Assembly (NCBI GenBank): GCA_026391735.1
Contig: JAPLDL010000014.1
Location: forward strand, 1-58,901
Direction: 5' to 3'
DNA length: 58,901 nt
Source of the DNA: Bacteroidota bacterium
GTDB lineage: Bacteria; Bacteroidota; Bacteroidia; Bacteroidales; FEN-979
Shown: positions 33,132 through 42,766 of the stretch, in pieces
How positions within the stretch are numbered: the stretch's first letter is position 1
How the letters are laid out: every line of letters starts with the position of its first letter
Program-made: the position numbers and the translations under genes
The notes under the pieces: generated by a model
Database searches by the model: none
Told to the model about the DNA's origin: nothing
The model's input: only the letters and a program-made list of their open reading frames with translations

Positions 33132-34468
33132 ATCACATCTTTCCCCTTCTTAATAAGCCAAAGGCTGCCTACACGTTCATGGAACTTTTCATAAGGCAAG
33201 GCAGTCTTCATGACTGAATTAAAGAAGTTATACTTCAGATAATCATAGTCTGTGATCTCCTGCTTCACCTGTTTGTAAAACACCGTTCCCGGCATGGGCG
33301 TGAGGATGGTATAGCCGGCATACACCACGGGATTGCTTGCAGAATAATCTTCAATAGCTCTGAAATCATCCTCGGTGTAATCATTTGGGATCACGTAATT
33401 TCCCCTGATCATGATGTCATTATCATGGAAAACCCCTATGGCTTTTGCGATATCGCTGGCCGGTGAGGATTTCCTGTATTTTTTCAGTTCTTCATCACGG
33501 TATGACTCAAACCCGCAAATAACAACCTTAAGACCGCCTTTCGCCATCTTTCTGATTATCCCCGGATGCTTTGAAGCCACATCGGCCCGTATATCCATGA
33601 TAAATGTCTTGCGGATGCCTTCTTCCAGGATGCGGTCGAAGAGCGTATTCATGAAATCCAGGTCAACAACTGTATTTGCATCGGCGAACCTTACCACCGG
33701 GTAATCAGGAATTAATTGCAGCTCGCTGATGATGCTTTCAACTGTTCTCTGGTAATATTTACCTTTGAACTGCGGCCAGATCGAGCAGAAAGTACATTTA
33801 TACGGGCATCCCAGCGAAGTAAAGATATAAGTACTCGGGAAAGGACTTCCTCCGACTTTATAGGTACTGATCCATCTTTTGAGGGGTTCCCTGTCGGGCA
33901 TCAGGTAATCGGCATCTGCCGCATCCCAGAAAAGGGGTTTACCAGCAGTGCGAACCAGTCCATGCCCTTTGTTCAGCAAGATCCCGGGTATGGCATTAAG
34001 GGTAGTTTTTTTATCAAGACTGCGAACCACCTCCCTGAAAACATGCGGGCTTTGCCCCGGGCAAACAACATCCACCGAAGGATGAAAACAATCGTAAGGA
34101 AGCAAGGTCGGATGCAATCCGCCTAAAACAGTAATAATTCCAGGATCAATCTTTTTAGCTTCCGTGAAAATTTCCCAGGCATAATACAGTTCAGAGGTTA
34201 TTGCAGTGCTTCCAACAATATCGGGCCTGAATTCCAGAACCAGCTTCTTGACCAGGGCTGTAAGGGAAGGATGTTCAGACGACAGGTCAAACTCACCTTT
34301 GGTGTCAAATAAAAGCACATCATGGTCTTTAACCGCAGCAGCTATAGTCATGAGACCCAGGGGCGGACCGATAAGTCTCTTGTGAATAAAAGGCTTTGCC
34401 GCTTCAGGTGCAAACTCAAGTATCCTGTTCTCGGGGGAGCGGGGTGTGTTAATGAGCAGGATTTTCAT
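33128..34468 (-). CDS. B12-binding radical SAM protein
   Basis: This 446-residue protein is the first gene of the two-gene - strand operon. It has a B12-binding-like N-terminal domain (GPPLGLMTIAAAV, VLGGLHPTLLP) and a radical SAM core with C221, C225 and C228 in LGCPYKCTFC. It is only distantly related to the neighbouring protein at 31665, so the two probably do different reactions. The promoter box at 34473-34480 is so close to the ATG that the transcript may be leaderless. Confidence 0.88.
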   Translation of the reverse strand: MKILLINTPRSPENRILEFAPEAAKPFIHKRLIGPPLGLMTIAAAVKDHDVLLFDTKGEFDLSSEHPSLTALVKKLVLEFRPDIVGSTAITSELYYAWEIFTEAKKIDPGIITVLGGLHPTLLPYDCFHPSVDVVCPGQSPHVFREVVRSLDKKTTLNAIPGILLNKGHGLVRTAGKPLFWDAADADYLMPDREPLKRWISTYKVGGSPFPSTYIFTSLGCPYKCTFCSIWPQFKGKYYQRTVESIISELQLIPDYPVVRFADANTVVDLDFMNTLFDRILEEGIRKTFIMDIRADVASKHPGIIRKMAKGGLKVVICGFESYRDEELKKYRKSSPASDIAKAIGVFHDNDIMIRGNYVIPNDYTEDDFRAIEDYSASNPVVYAGYTILTPMPGTVFYKQVKQEITDYDYLKYNFFNSVMKTALPYEKFHERVGSLWLIKKGKDVI

Positions 34469-34472
34469 CGGC

Positions 34473-34480
34473 CAAATTTA
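34473..34480 (-). promoter_or_regulatory. -7 box for the - strand radical SAM operon
   Basis: The reverse strand reads TAAATTTG, 4 bp upstream of the start codon at 34468. If it is used, transcription would start at or inside the first codon. Confidence 0.4.
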
Positions 34481-34491
34481 CGGTTTTTTGT

Positions 34492-34499
34492 TATTTTTG
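34492..34499 (+). promoter_or_regulatory. -7 box for the right-arm operon
   Basis: TATTTTTG matches TAnnTTTG and lies 31 bp before the glycosyltransferase ATG. It is divergent from the radical SAM promoter within a 62-bp gap. Confidence 0.5.
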
Positions 34500-34530
34500 T
34501 TCAACTCAGCCAGAAACGATATCACAGCAC

Positions 34531-35721
34531 ATGCAAACCAACCCTGAACTCCGCCTCAAGATCGATGATCTTCAATGCTGTGTATTAATCCCGACTTATA
34601 ATAACGGTGGTACTCTTGAACGTCTCATTTATGATGTTCAGTCCCTTACCGGGAACATTATTGTTGTGAACGACGGCTCAACAGATAATACTTCTGCAAT
34701 ACTGTCGGGGATCCCCGGGATCCTGTCTTTTGCTTTTCCTGCCAACCGGGGCAAAGGAAGGGCGCTGCAGAAGGGTTTTGCATTGGCCATTGAGAAGGGT
34801 TATAAATATGCTATAACCATTGACAGTGATGGACAGCACAAAGTCAGCGATATTCCGAAATTCATCAAACTAATCGAAAAAGAACCCGATAGCCTTATTG
34901 TCGGAGCGAGAAACATGGACGACCCGGCTGTTCCCGGATCCAGCCGCTTCGGGCATAAGTTTTCAATTTTCTGGTTCCTGGTCGAGACCGGCCAGAAAAT
35001 TGCCGATGTGCAAACAGGGTTTCGTCTTTACCCTCTTGAGAAAGTCGGTGGGATTAAGCATTTTTATACCGGGAAGTATGAATTTGAAGTGGAAATATTG
35101 GTAAGGCTTGCCTGGAGGGGAGTCAAACTGCTCTCAGTACCCGTTGAAGTTTATTATGCCCCGAAAGAAACCAGGGTTTCCCATTTCAGAAAAGGACCGG
35201 ATTTTACCCGTACCAGCATACTTAATGCATTTCTTGTCATGATGGCTTTGCTTTGGGTTAGACCGTTTATGTTTGCCAAAGGTCTGAAACGAAAGTCAAT
35301 AAAGGGGTTTATCAAAGAATATATTGTCGACACCGCAGATTCCAATTCCAAAATCACATTTTCGGTAATGCTGGGCATTTTTGTTGGTGTTATACCCGTT
35401 TGGGGATGGCAGATGGTAGCTTCATTCGGCCTGGCTCATTTTTTTAAATTAAATAAGTTTGTTACGGTTGCTGCCTCGAATATCAGTATTCCCCCTGCAC
35501 TTCCGCTGATATTGTATTTAAGTTACGAAACAGGAGGCCTGGTCCTGGGCTCAAATAAGCAGGGTAACCATTATGCTTCCGGAATTGATTTACATTGGAT
35601 CAAAGCAAATTTTGTTCAGTATCTTGCAGGAAGCGTTATTTTTGGCATACTGTTGGCCCTGGTCTTTGGCAGCTTGACATACTTGCTGCTGAAGATGTTC
35701 AGAAAACCCAAAACGGCCTGA
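34531..35721 (+). CDS. Family 2 glycosyltransferase with C-terminal DUF2062
   Basis: This protein has 396 residues. Residues 16-235 form a GT-A domain of family 2 with IPTYNNGGTLE, NDGSTD (47-52) and the metal-binding region TIDSDGQH (96-103). A membrane segment follows at about 228-245. The C-terminal part is a DUF2062 membrane domain with the typical IFVGVIPVWGWQM motif. GT2-DUF2062 fusions are known from aryl polyene/flexirubin-type clusters and from lipid glycosylation. It probably glycosylates a lipid-linked intermediate at the inner membrane face. It starts the right-arm operon. Confidence 0.88.
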   Translation: MQTNPELRLKIDDLQCCVLIPTYNNGGTLERLIYDVQSLTGNIIVVNDGSTDNTSAILSGIPGILSFAFPANRGKGRALQKGFALAIEKGYKYAITIDSDGQHKVSDIPKFIKLIEKEPDSLIVGARNMDDPAVPGSSRFGHKFSIFWFLVETGQKIADVQTGFRLYPLEKVGGIKHFYTGKYEFEVEILVRLAWRGVKLLSVPVEVYYAPKETRVSHFRKGPDFTRTSILNAFLVMMALLWVRPFMFAKGLKRKSIKGFIKEYIVDTADSNSKITFSVMLGIFVGVIPVWGWQMVASFGLAHFFKLNKFVTVAASNISIPPALPLILYLSYETGGLVLGSNKQGNHYASGIDLHWIKANFVQYLAGSVIFGILLALVFGSLTYLLLKMFRKPKTA

Positions 35722-35763
35722 TCCCCGGTTGAAAATGTACTATAAAATGATTACGGTATTCTG

Positions 35764-36999
35764 ATGTCAAACCTGTTTATCTCAATATATCTCCTGTTTG
35801 CACAAAAAAGATGGCTCTTCTGGCTCTTTTTCGGAGCAGCCTTGCTTTTTATTCTTCTCGGCATTTCCAGGATACGGTTTGTTGAGGATATATCAGGCAG
35901 TTCTTTAAAAGCTGAAAACCAGACCCGCTTCAATTTTGTTGTAAGCCATTTCAGGTTTGCCGAAAAACTGGTAATCAACCTTTCAATGGCCGATACTACA
36001 GGGAGTCTCAGGGAAGATGATCTATGTTTGGCAGCCGACAGCCTTGCAGTTGCAATCAATTCGGCTTGCAGAGGATACATAAGCAAACTGTATTACAAAC
36101 CTGATGACTCCATCTTCCCTGAACTGATGTCATGTACCCGTGAATACCTTCCATTGTTTCTTGAAGAAGGAGATTATCCCCTGATCGATACAATGATATC
36201 GCCAGGTAACATTGACAAGGCAATCCGTAAGGACTACCGCCAGCTTTTGACCCCTGCCTCTATCATAAGCAGTAGTCAGATCATTAGTGATCCGCTCGGG
36301 ATACAGGGTCTTGCCCTTGGGAAATTGAAGGCCCTGCAGGGAAGTGAACAGTATGAGTCATACAATGGGTATATCATCAGCAAAGACCACCGCCACCTCC
36401 TTATTTTTATAAGTCCGGCAAATCCCCCCGGTGAAACCGGCAGGAACAGTGAATTTCTAAAAAAACTCGACAGGGTTATCGATAAAAAAATCAATTCGGG
36501 GCGGGAGTTCAGGGCCGAATATTTCGGGGCGGCCGCAGTGGCAGTAGGCAATGCGGAACGTGTTAAAAAGGATATCATACTTACCCTGCTGATCGCTTTC
36601 CTGGCAATATTCATGCTCCTGGGATTCTATTTCAGATCATTGCAGGTTCCGGTTTTTGGCCTGTTGCCTGCTGTTTTTGGCGGAGGGCTTGCAATTGCCA
36701 TCATTGCGTTTGTCAAAGGTTCCGTTTCGGCCATCGCCCTAGGTATAGGATCTGTGATCCTCGGGCTGATCATTGATTATTCATTATACCTTATCAACCA
36801 GTACAGGAAATGCGGGGATATTAAGCAGACCCTTCGCGAGATGTCGCAAAGCATAGTCGTTTGCGCGCTTACATCTGCGGGAGCATTTCTTTGCCTTGTT
36901 TTTCTTGAGTCCAGCGTCCTTCATGACCTGGGGTGGTTTGCTTCCATAAGCGTTGTGAGAAACCTCCCTCAGCATTTTCATCAGTCATCGACAAGATAG
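35764..36999 (+). CDS. MMPL/RND-family exporter, N-terminal half (frame broken at its 3' end)
   Basis: These 411 residues form the first half of an RND/MMPL exporter. There is one membrane helix (about 14-34), a periplasmic domain, then helices beginning at about 275 that include the intramembrane motif GLIIDYSLYLINQY with the proton-relay-type aspartate. The sixth helix starts normally (LGWFASISVV), then the frame runs into RNLPQHFHQSS and a stop. The second half continues in another frame at 36933-39584. The reading-frame break falls inside helix 6, and about 10 hydrophobic residues expected there are missing. This means a deletion rather than a single-base slip, or an assembly error. Exporters of this type serve aryl polyene clusters. 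Confidence 0.8.
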   Translation: MSNLFISIYLLFAQKRWLFWLFFGAALLFILLGISRIRFVEDISGSSLKAENQTRFNFVVSHFRFAEKLVINLSMADTTGSLREDDLCLAADSLAVAINSACRGYISKLYYKPDDSIFPELMSCTREYLPLFLEEGDYPLIDTMISPGNIDKAIRKDYRQLLTPASIISSSQIISDPLGIQGLALGKLKALQGSEQYESYNGYIISKDHRHLLIFISPANPPGETGRNSEFLKKLDRVIDKKINSGREFRAEYFGAAAVAVGNAERVKKDIILTLLIAFLAIFMLLGFYFRSLQVPVFGLLPAVFGGGLAIAIIAFVKGSVSAIALGIGSVILGLIIDYSLYLINQYRKCGDIKQTLREMSQSIVVCALTSAGAFLCLVFLESSVLHDLGWFASISVVRNLPQHFHQSSTR

Positions 37000-39584
37000 G
37001 AAACATCAGGTTTGAAAGACAATATGCACTCATTGCCGTGTTAGTCCTGCTTTGTATTGCCAGCCTGTTTTTATACAGAAAGGCTGGTTTTGAAACCGAC
37101 ATGAATACCATGAACTACATGGAACCCCGCCTACGGCTGGCAGGGAACAAGCTGGACAGTTTATCTAACGGGAAACTAAAAAATATTTACATCGTTGCCA
37201 CAGGATCTTCCCGCGAAAATGCTCTCAGGCTGAATGAAAGGCTGCAATCACGCATTGACATACTTATCCGGAACAGTAATGTTGCCGGTGTTTCAGGGGT
37301 TAGAACATTGCTGCTTTCAGATTCCCTTTCTTCGCTGCGCCTTAATAAATGGGAAATGGCTTTCCCTCCTGAAAAATTACAAAAGATCATTGCAGACCTT
37401 GAACAATCTGCTGCAAAAACAGGGTTCACACCAGGAGCCTTCAAGGAGTTCCGCGAGATGATCTCTAAATCTCATCAACCTCTGAACAGCAGGTTAAAGT
37501 CCAGGTTTGAAAGTGCATTATTCTCCGAATGGCTTAACCAGAGCCAGGGAATATATATGGTTTCGTGCATTGCAAGAGTTAAACCGATGGATGTTGGAAA
37601 AATATACAGCGAATTCAGCAGCATCCCGGGGGTAGTGATCTTTGACCGTCAAAAACTCACCGATCGCTTTGTCGAGGGTGTCAGGAGAGATTTTGACCGG
37701 CTGGTAATGCTTTCCATGCTTTTTGTAAGCCTGCTTTTATGGTTCTCTTTCGGAAGGATCGAACTGGCCTTCTTCACCGCCATCCCGATGTACCTCTCCT
37801 GGCTCATAACACTGGGCTTTATGGGTGCAACAGGGATAAAGTTCAATATTTTCAACATCATCGTTTCATCCTTTATTTTCGGATTAGGGGTTGACTACAG
37901 CATCCTTATGATGAGAGGCCTGTTAAAGGACTATACTTTCCGATCGCAGAACATCTCATCCTACAGAATATCCATACTGCTATCCTCAGCAACTACATTG
38001 TTTGGTGTTGCCGCCTTATTCACGGCCAGTCATCCTGCGCTTAATTCTATCGCCCTGGTCTCTGTTGTTGGGATCGTGATACTTGTCCTGATAACCTTGT
38101 GCATTCAACCTTTGGTTGCGGGCTGGTTCATTGCAGGGAGGCTCAGTAAGAACACTTTCCCAATAACGGCCAGAATCCTTGTCAAGACCTTCATCACCTG
38201 GGGAAATATTGTCCTCATAGCCCTGATATTGACTGTTACCGGGTCGCTGATGTATTTTCTGCTCCCTATTAAACGAAGATGGAAGGAAAACAGTTTTCAT
38301 GCCATGTTCTGCGGACTCTCAAAGCTGTATATTTTCCTTACATTCTCAAACCGCAGGCTGTATAATCCTTATGGCGAAGATTTCAGGAAACCAGCCCTGA
38401 TCATCAGTAACCACCAGTCGCTTATTGAAACACCCGCGATGCTCCGGTTTTATCCCAAAATAATCATACTAACCAACACCTGGGTATATTATTCCCCTGT
38501 GTTTGGCCCCATCGCCAGGCTTGCGAGCTTCTACAATGTTGACAAGGGCCTCGATTATGTAATGGAAAAACTTAAAAAAAAGGTCGATGAGGGGTACTCA
38601 ATTCTTATCTTTCCTGAAGCTCACCGTTCGATAGACCACCATATTCAAAGATTCCACAGGGGAGCTTTTTATATTGCCGAGCAGCTTCATCTTGACATTC
38701 TGCCCGTTATGATGTTTGGCACCGGTGATTTCCTACCCCGGGGTGCATTCTGGGGAAGACCCAATATATTCAGGCAAAGGATATATCCACGGATAAAACC
38801 CGGAGATGTCTCGTTTGGGACAAGCTACCAGGAAAGAGCCAGGATGATAAGAAGATGGTATGTTACGGAATACGAGCGTTTCAGGGCCGAAGAAGCCAAC
38901 ACCATGTATTACCGCCGCAAGCTTATCCTGAATTATGTTTTCAAAGGCCCGATCCTGGAATGGTACCTCAGGATCAAACTACGGCTCGAAAAGAACTATT
39001 CACTGCTGGATGAATATGTTCCAAGGCAGGGTGAAATCCTTGACATGGGATGCGGATACGGATTTGCAAGCCAAATGCTTCACCTCACAGCACCTGAAAG
39101 GATAATCACAGGGGTTGATTACGATTCGGAAAAGATAAATGTGGCCAAAAACGGGTTTCTTAACTCTTCAGGGCTGAACTTTTTAACTGCGGATATCAGG
39201 TTATTCGAATTTTCTCCTAAAGACTGTATAATTCTGGGCGACGTACTGCATTATATTCCACCTGATGACCAGGAAAAATTATTGATTAAATGTATGCAGA
39301 ACCTCAGGGAGGATGGGATTATCATCATCCGCGATGCAGATGAAGCTAATATAAAAGGCCATTCTCGTTCAAAGCTTACCGAATTTTTCTCTACGGGTAT
39401 GAGGTTTAATAAAACTTATGACGAATCATTCAGACTTCACTTTTTTTCAACCCCTGAAATCAGCAAGCTCGCCTTGCGTTATGGGTACAGCATCAGAATC
39501 ATTGAATCAAAGACCTATAGTTCCAATACCTGTTATCTTCTTAAAAAATCTCCAAAATCAAAGCCGGTAAATGAATCGCTATGA
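36933..39584 (+). CDS. MMPL exporter C-terminal half fused to PlsC acyltransferase and SAM methyltransferase
   Basis: The open frame has 883 codons, but its first 10-15 codons are probably an out-of-frame artefact; the true gene begins at 35764. Residues 30-450 are the second RND half, with a helix at about 31-48 and the motif GLGVDYSILMMRG (317-329) mirroring the first half. Residues 480-650 form a PlsC/LPLAT domain with NHQSLIE (H494, E499) and FPEAHRS. Residues 670-880 form a class I methyltransferase with DMGCGYG (704-710) and GVDYD. Exporter, acyltransferase and methyltransferase thus share one chain, suggesting lipid attachment coupled to export. It overlaps the next gene by 14 bp. Confidence 0.82.
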   Translation: MVCFHKRCEKPPSAFSSVIDKIGNIRFERQYALIAVLVLLCIASLFLYRKAGFETDMNTMNYMEPRLRLAGNKLDSLSNGKLKNIYIVATGSSRENALRLNERLQSRIDILIRNSNVAGVSGVRTLLLSDSLSSLRLNKWEMAFPPEKLQKIIADLEQSAAKTGFTPGAFKEFREMISKSHQPLNSRLKSRFESALFSEWLNQSQGIYMVSCIARVKPMDVGKIYSEFSSIPGVVIFDRQKLTDRFVEGVRRDFDRLVMLSMLFVSLLLWFSFGRIELAFFTAIPMYLSWLITLGFMGATGIKFNIFNIIVSSFIFGLGVDYSILMMRGLLKDYTFRSQNISSYRISILLSSATTLFGVAALFTASHPALNSIALVSVVGIVILVLITLCIQPLVAGWFIAGRLSKNTFPITARILVKTFITWGNIVLIALILTVTGSLMYFLLPIKRRWKENSFHAMFCGLSKLYIFLTFSNRRLYNPYGEDFRKPALIISNHQSLIETPAMLRFYPKIIILTNTWVYYSPVFGPIARLASFYNVDKGLDYVMEKLKKKVDEGYSILIFPEAHRSIDHHIQRFHRGAFYIAEQLHLDILPVMMFGTGDFLPRGAFWGRPNIFRQRIYPRIKPGDVSFGTSYQERARMIRRWYVTEYERFRAEEANTMYYRRKLILNYVFKGPILEWYLRIKLRLEKNYSLLDEYVPRQGEILDMGCGYGFASQMLHLTAPERIITGVDYDSEKINVAKNGFLNSSGLNFLTADIRLFEFSPKDCIILGDVLHYIPPDDQEKLLIKCMQNLREDGIIIIRDADEANIKGHSRSKLTEFFSTGMRFNKTYDESFRLHFFSTPEISKLALRYGYSIRIIESKTYSSNTCYLLKKSPKSKPVNESL

Positions 39585-41070
39585 TGTTTTAATTATCGGG
39601 TCGGGACTGGGAAGTTTGCTCTGCGGCTATATTCTCAGTAAGGAGGGCTTCAGCGTATGTATCCTTGAAAAGCATTCTGTCCCCGGCGGCTGTCTGCAGA
39701 GTTTCAGGAGAGGTGAAAATTCATTCGAAACAGGGATTCATTATATCGGGAGCATGTCGCCCGGCCAGACCCTTCATTCCTATTGGAAATACTTCGGGTT
39801 ATCCCAAAACCTGGCCTTGGAGCAGCTGAACAGGGACTGTTATGACCTGATCTCACTAGATGGAATGGAGTATCCTTTAGCCCAGGGATTTGATAACTTC
39901 GTTGAAGTCCTGGAATCTTTTTTCCCATCGTCCGGGGGATTTCTTGAGCAATATATTTCGGCTCTGAAAGAAACAGTATCGGCCTTCCCTTTATATAATT
40001 TCCAGCTGACCGACAAACATATAAAAACCACCTGGATGGGAACCAATGCCTGGGATTTTCTGAGCAAAATAGCAGGACAGAGACGGGAAAACCGGCAACT
40101 TTTAGAAGTGCTCTCCGGCAATAATTTTTTATATGCCGGCAGAAAAGAATCAACTCCATGGCACCAGGTTGCTCTGATCAACCATTCCTTTATCAGCAGT
40201 GCCTGGAGACTGAGGCAGGGAAGCGATCAGATCACCAATCATCTTATTTCTTACATAACCTCTGCTGGCGGAAATGTAATGACCCGTAAGCAGGTAAGTA
40301 AGATATCATCTCTGAAAAATAAATTTCAGGTTGAGACAGCTGGAGGTGAGATGTTTGTGGCCGGAAGGGTAATCGCAGGGATACATCCACAATCGGCCGT
40401 GAGCATTCTTGACCCTTCACTCGTGAAACGATCGTTCCAGTCAAGGATCATGAGAATGGAAAATACGATTTCCTCTTTCGGATTATATCTCGGCCTTAAG
40501 CCCGGCAGTTTTCCTTACATGGATCATAACTTATATTACCACAAGACCCGGGATGCATGGGCAGGTAGGGAGTTCAAGAAAGAACAGTGGCCCGGGATGT
40601 ACTTCATTTACACACCTTCCGGAGCCAGACAGGGTGACCATTCCTCGGCAGTTTGCATACTTTCGTATATGTCGTTCGATGAGGTCAGGCGTTGGGAAGG
40701 CACTTCAGCCGGGAAACGGGGACCTGATTATAAATCATTTAAAAGCGAGTATGCTGAAAAATTATTGCAGATGGTTGAACGAAAGTTCCCTTCCATACGT
40801 TCTTCAATAAACTCGATGGAAGTCTCAACCCCGCTTACCTGGCGTGATTATACCGGTACCCCTGATGGTTCTATGTACGGAATCCGCAAGGAGTCGTCAA
40901 ATTACCTTAAGACATTGATACTGCCACATACTAAAATTCCCGGTTTTTATTTTACCGGGCAAAACCTGAATATGCACGGTGCTCCCGGTGTCACTATCGG
41001 TGCAATAATGACCTGCGCAGAAATACTGGGGCTGGAATACCTTTTTAATAAGATCCGTGATGCAATCTAA
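39571..41070 (+). CDS. CrtI/CrtISO-like FAD-dependent oxidoreductase
   Basis: This 499-residue paralogue of the protein at 155-1678 has GSGLGSLLCG at residues 10-19, acidic E33, a PGG motif at 38-40 and the C-terminal FAD signature GAPGVTIGAIMTCAE. Similar enzymes desaturate, saturate or isomerise conjugated chains. The GENSFETGIHYIG segment following the dinucleotide fold is typical of the carotene isomerase/retinol saturase branch. Overlaps with both neighbours show it is part of the right-arm operon. Confidence 0.87.
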   Translation: MNRYDVLIIGSGLGSLLCGYILSKEGFSVCILEKHSVPGGCLQSFRRGENSFETGIHYIGSMSPGQTLHSYWKYFGLSQNLALEQLNRDCYDLISLDGMEYPLAQGFDNFVEVLESFFPSSGGFLEQYISALKETVSAFPLYNFQLTDKHIKTTWMGTNAWDFLSKIAGQRRENRQLLEVLSGNNFLYAGRKESTPWHQVALINHSFISSAWRLRQGSDQITNHLISYITSAGGNVMTRKQVSKISSLKNKFQVETAGGEMFVAGRVIAGIHPQSAVSILDPSLVKRSFQSRIMRMENTISSFGLYLGLKPGSFPYMDHNLYYHKTRDAWAGREFKKEQWPGMYFIYTPSGARQGDHSSAVCILSYMSFDEVRRWEGTSAGKRGPDYKSFKSEYAEKLLQMVERKFPSIRSSINSMEVSTPLTWRDYTGTPDGSMYGIRKESSNYLKTLILPHTKIPGFYFTGQNLNMHGAPGVTIGAIMTCAEILGLEYLFNKIRDAI

Positions 41071-42766
41071 GAACAGGCAGAGGAAATACATGGCTGTCAG
41101 GATCCTGATTATCGTTGCCGCTATTCTGCTTGTACTTTGGGCATGGTTCATCATTGCTATCACTATTAATCCTCCCTCGGTCTCTGACCGGTCGGCTGAT
41201 ACGCTGAAAGTTTCGACGATCTCAAAAGATTTTACCCGTTGCGGACAATCCTGGTTAAAGAAAGATACTGCAGGGTTTTGGCTGATGTATCTTAAGGGAA
41301 GCCCGTATGAAAGGGGTGTTGCAAACGGGAAGCTTTCACAAATGCTGATATATGAGCAGGAAAAGGCCTTCATCGGCCAGATCCGCAAGATGATACCTTC
41401 TGTGTTCTACCTTCACTTCCTGAAATATTTCATTTACTGGTTCAACCGCGATCTTGACGCTTATATCCCGTTGGAATATCAGAAAGAAATTTTCGGAATA
41501 AGCCATTCGGCAAGCCCTGATTTTTCCTATATCGGCAGCAATTACCAGCGGATGCTCAACTATCACTCAGCTCATGACATCGGCCATGCCCTTGAACAAC
41601 TCAGCCTGGTCGGCTGTACTTCTTTTGGTGCCTGGGGTACTGCCAGCAGCGATGGCAGCCTGATCCTGGGCAGGAACTTTGATTTCTTCATGGGGGATGA
41701 GTTTGCACGTAACAAGATTATCTGCTTTGAGCAACCCGACAGCGGATATGCATTCATGATGGTTACATGGGGAGGCATGATAGGTGCAGTATCAGGAATG
41801 AATGAACAGGGGCTTACAGTTACGATCAATGCTGCCCGTTCCGCCATACCCTACTCGGCCCGAATGCCAATCTCCCTTCTTGCCAGGGAAATTCTTCAGT
41901 ATGCATCTACGATCAGCGAAGCTTATGCTATTGCTGAAGGTTGTCACACATTTGTTTCAGAATCGCTTCTCATTGGATCCGCGAAAGACAGGAGAGCCGA
42001 GGTTATCGAGAAAACTCCGTTTAAAACTGCATTACGCGAACCGACAGGAAACACCATCCTGTGTGCAAACCATTTTCAGTCGTCGGAGTTTGCAAGGGAT
42101 TCAATGAATTTAATGAATATCAGGGAAAATGCGTCCTTATACAGGTATAAACGCTTACAACAGGATATCGCCGGGAAATTGCCTCTGGATGTGGGAAAAA
42201 CTGCATGGATACTCAGAGACCGCGCCGGCATGAACGGCGTTAATATCGGCATGGGAAATGAAAAGGCAATGAACCAGCTGATTGCCCATCACTCTGTTAT
42301 TTTTAAGCCTGAGGAAAAGCTGGTATGGGTTTCAACCGGTCCATGGCAACTCGGTGCTTATAAATGCTTCGACCTGAAAAAAATTTTTCATAATTTTGCA
42401 GCCTCGGAACAGGGTGTGAACATTGAAGTTAAGGCGAAGGAGATACCACCCGACATCTTCCTGAAATCACCAGGGTTCAGAGCTTTTATAGAGTTCAGAG
42501 CTATGAAGAGAATCCTTCAGGAATATATTGCAAAAGGCATGGTGTTGCCTGATGAGCGTTCTTTTATTGCTGCTTTTATTCACACAAATCAGGAATTCTA
42601 TGAATCCTGGTTCCTGGCCGGGGAGTATTTTTTCAGGCAGAAAAAACCATTAGAGTCCAGGTTATATTTATACCAGGCATTGAAGTGTGAAGTTCCGAGA
42701 TGGCAGGAAAAACAAAAAATCATCCGGAGGATTGCCGAGTGCAATATCCGGCTAAAAAAAAATTAG
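41060..42766 (+). CDS. C45-family (acyl-CoA:6-APA acyltransferase-like) Ntn enzyme, membrane-anchored
   Basis: This 568-residue protein is counted from the ATG at 41060; a GTG lies one codon earlier. One N-terminal membrane helix (about 13-35) is followed by an Ntn-hydrolase domain. Its start is marked by LVGCTSFGAWG, where C186 is the expected autoproteolytic nucleophile, then LILGRNFDFF and MNEQGLTVTINA. Family members include isopenicillin N acyltransferase, which cleaves or forms amide bonds using acyl-CoA. The C-terminal 150 residues look helical. It may acylate or deacylate the pigment on the periplasmic side. It overlaps the oxidoreductase gene by 11 bp. Confidence 0.85.
   Translation: MQSKNRQRKYMAVRILIIVAAILLVLWAWFIIAITINPPSVSDRSADTLKVSTISKDFTRCGQSWLKKDTAGFWLMYLKGSPYERGVANGKLSQMLIYEQEKAFIGQIRKMIPSVFYLHFLKYFIYWFNRDLDAYIPLEYQKEIFGISHSASPDFSYIGSNYQRMLNYHSAHDIGHALEQLSLVGCTSFGAWGTASSDGSLILGRNFDFFMGDEFARNKIICFEQPDSGYAFMMVTWGGMIGAVSGMNEQGLTVTINAARSAIPYSARMPISLLAREILQYASTISEAYAIAEGCHTFVSESLLIGSAKDRRAEVIEKTPFKTALREPTGNTILCANHFQSSEFARDSMNLMNIRENASLYRYKRLQQDIAGKLPLDVGKTAWILRDRAGMNGVNIGMGNEKAMNQLIAHHSVIFKPEEKLVWVSTGPWQLGAYKCFDLKKIFHNFAASEQGVNIEVKAKEIPPDIFLKSPGFRAFIEFRAMKRILQEYIAKGMVLPDERSFIAAFIHTNQEFYESWFLAGEYFFRQKKPLESRLYLYQALKCEVPRWQEKQKIIRRIAECNIRLKKN

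Noticed and set aside
32636..33194. Open frames on the + strand opposite the radical SAM genes
   Set aside because: They are antisense shadows of well-supported radical SAM genes on the - strand, with no recognisable protein motifs.
42391..42398. TAATTTTG promoter-like box inside the C45 gene
   Set aside because: It is inside coding sequence and far from the next gene start at 42835.
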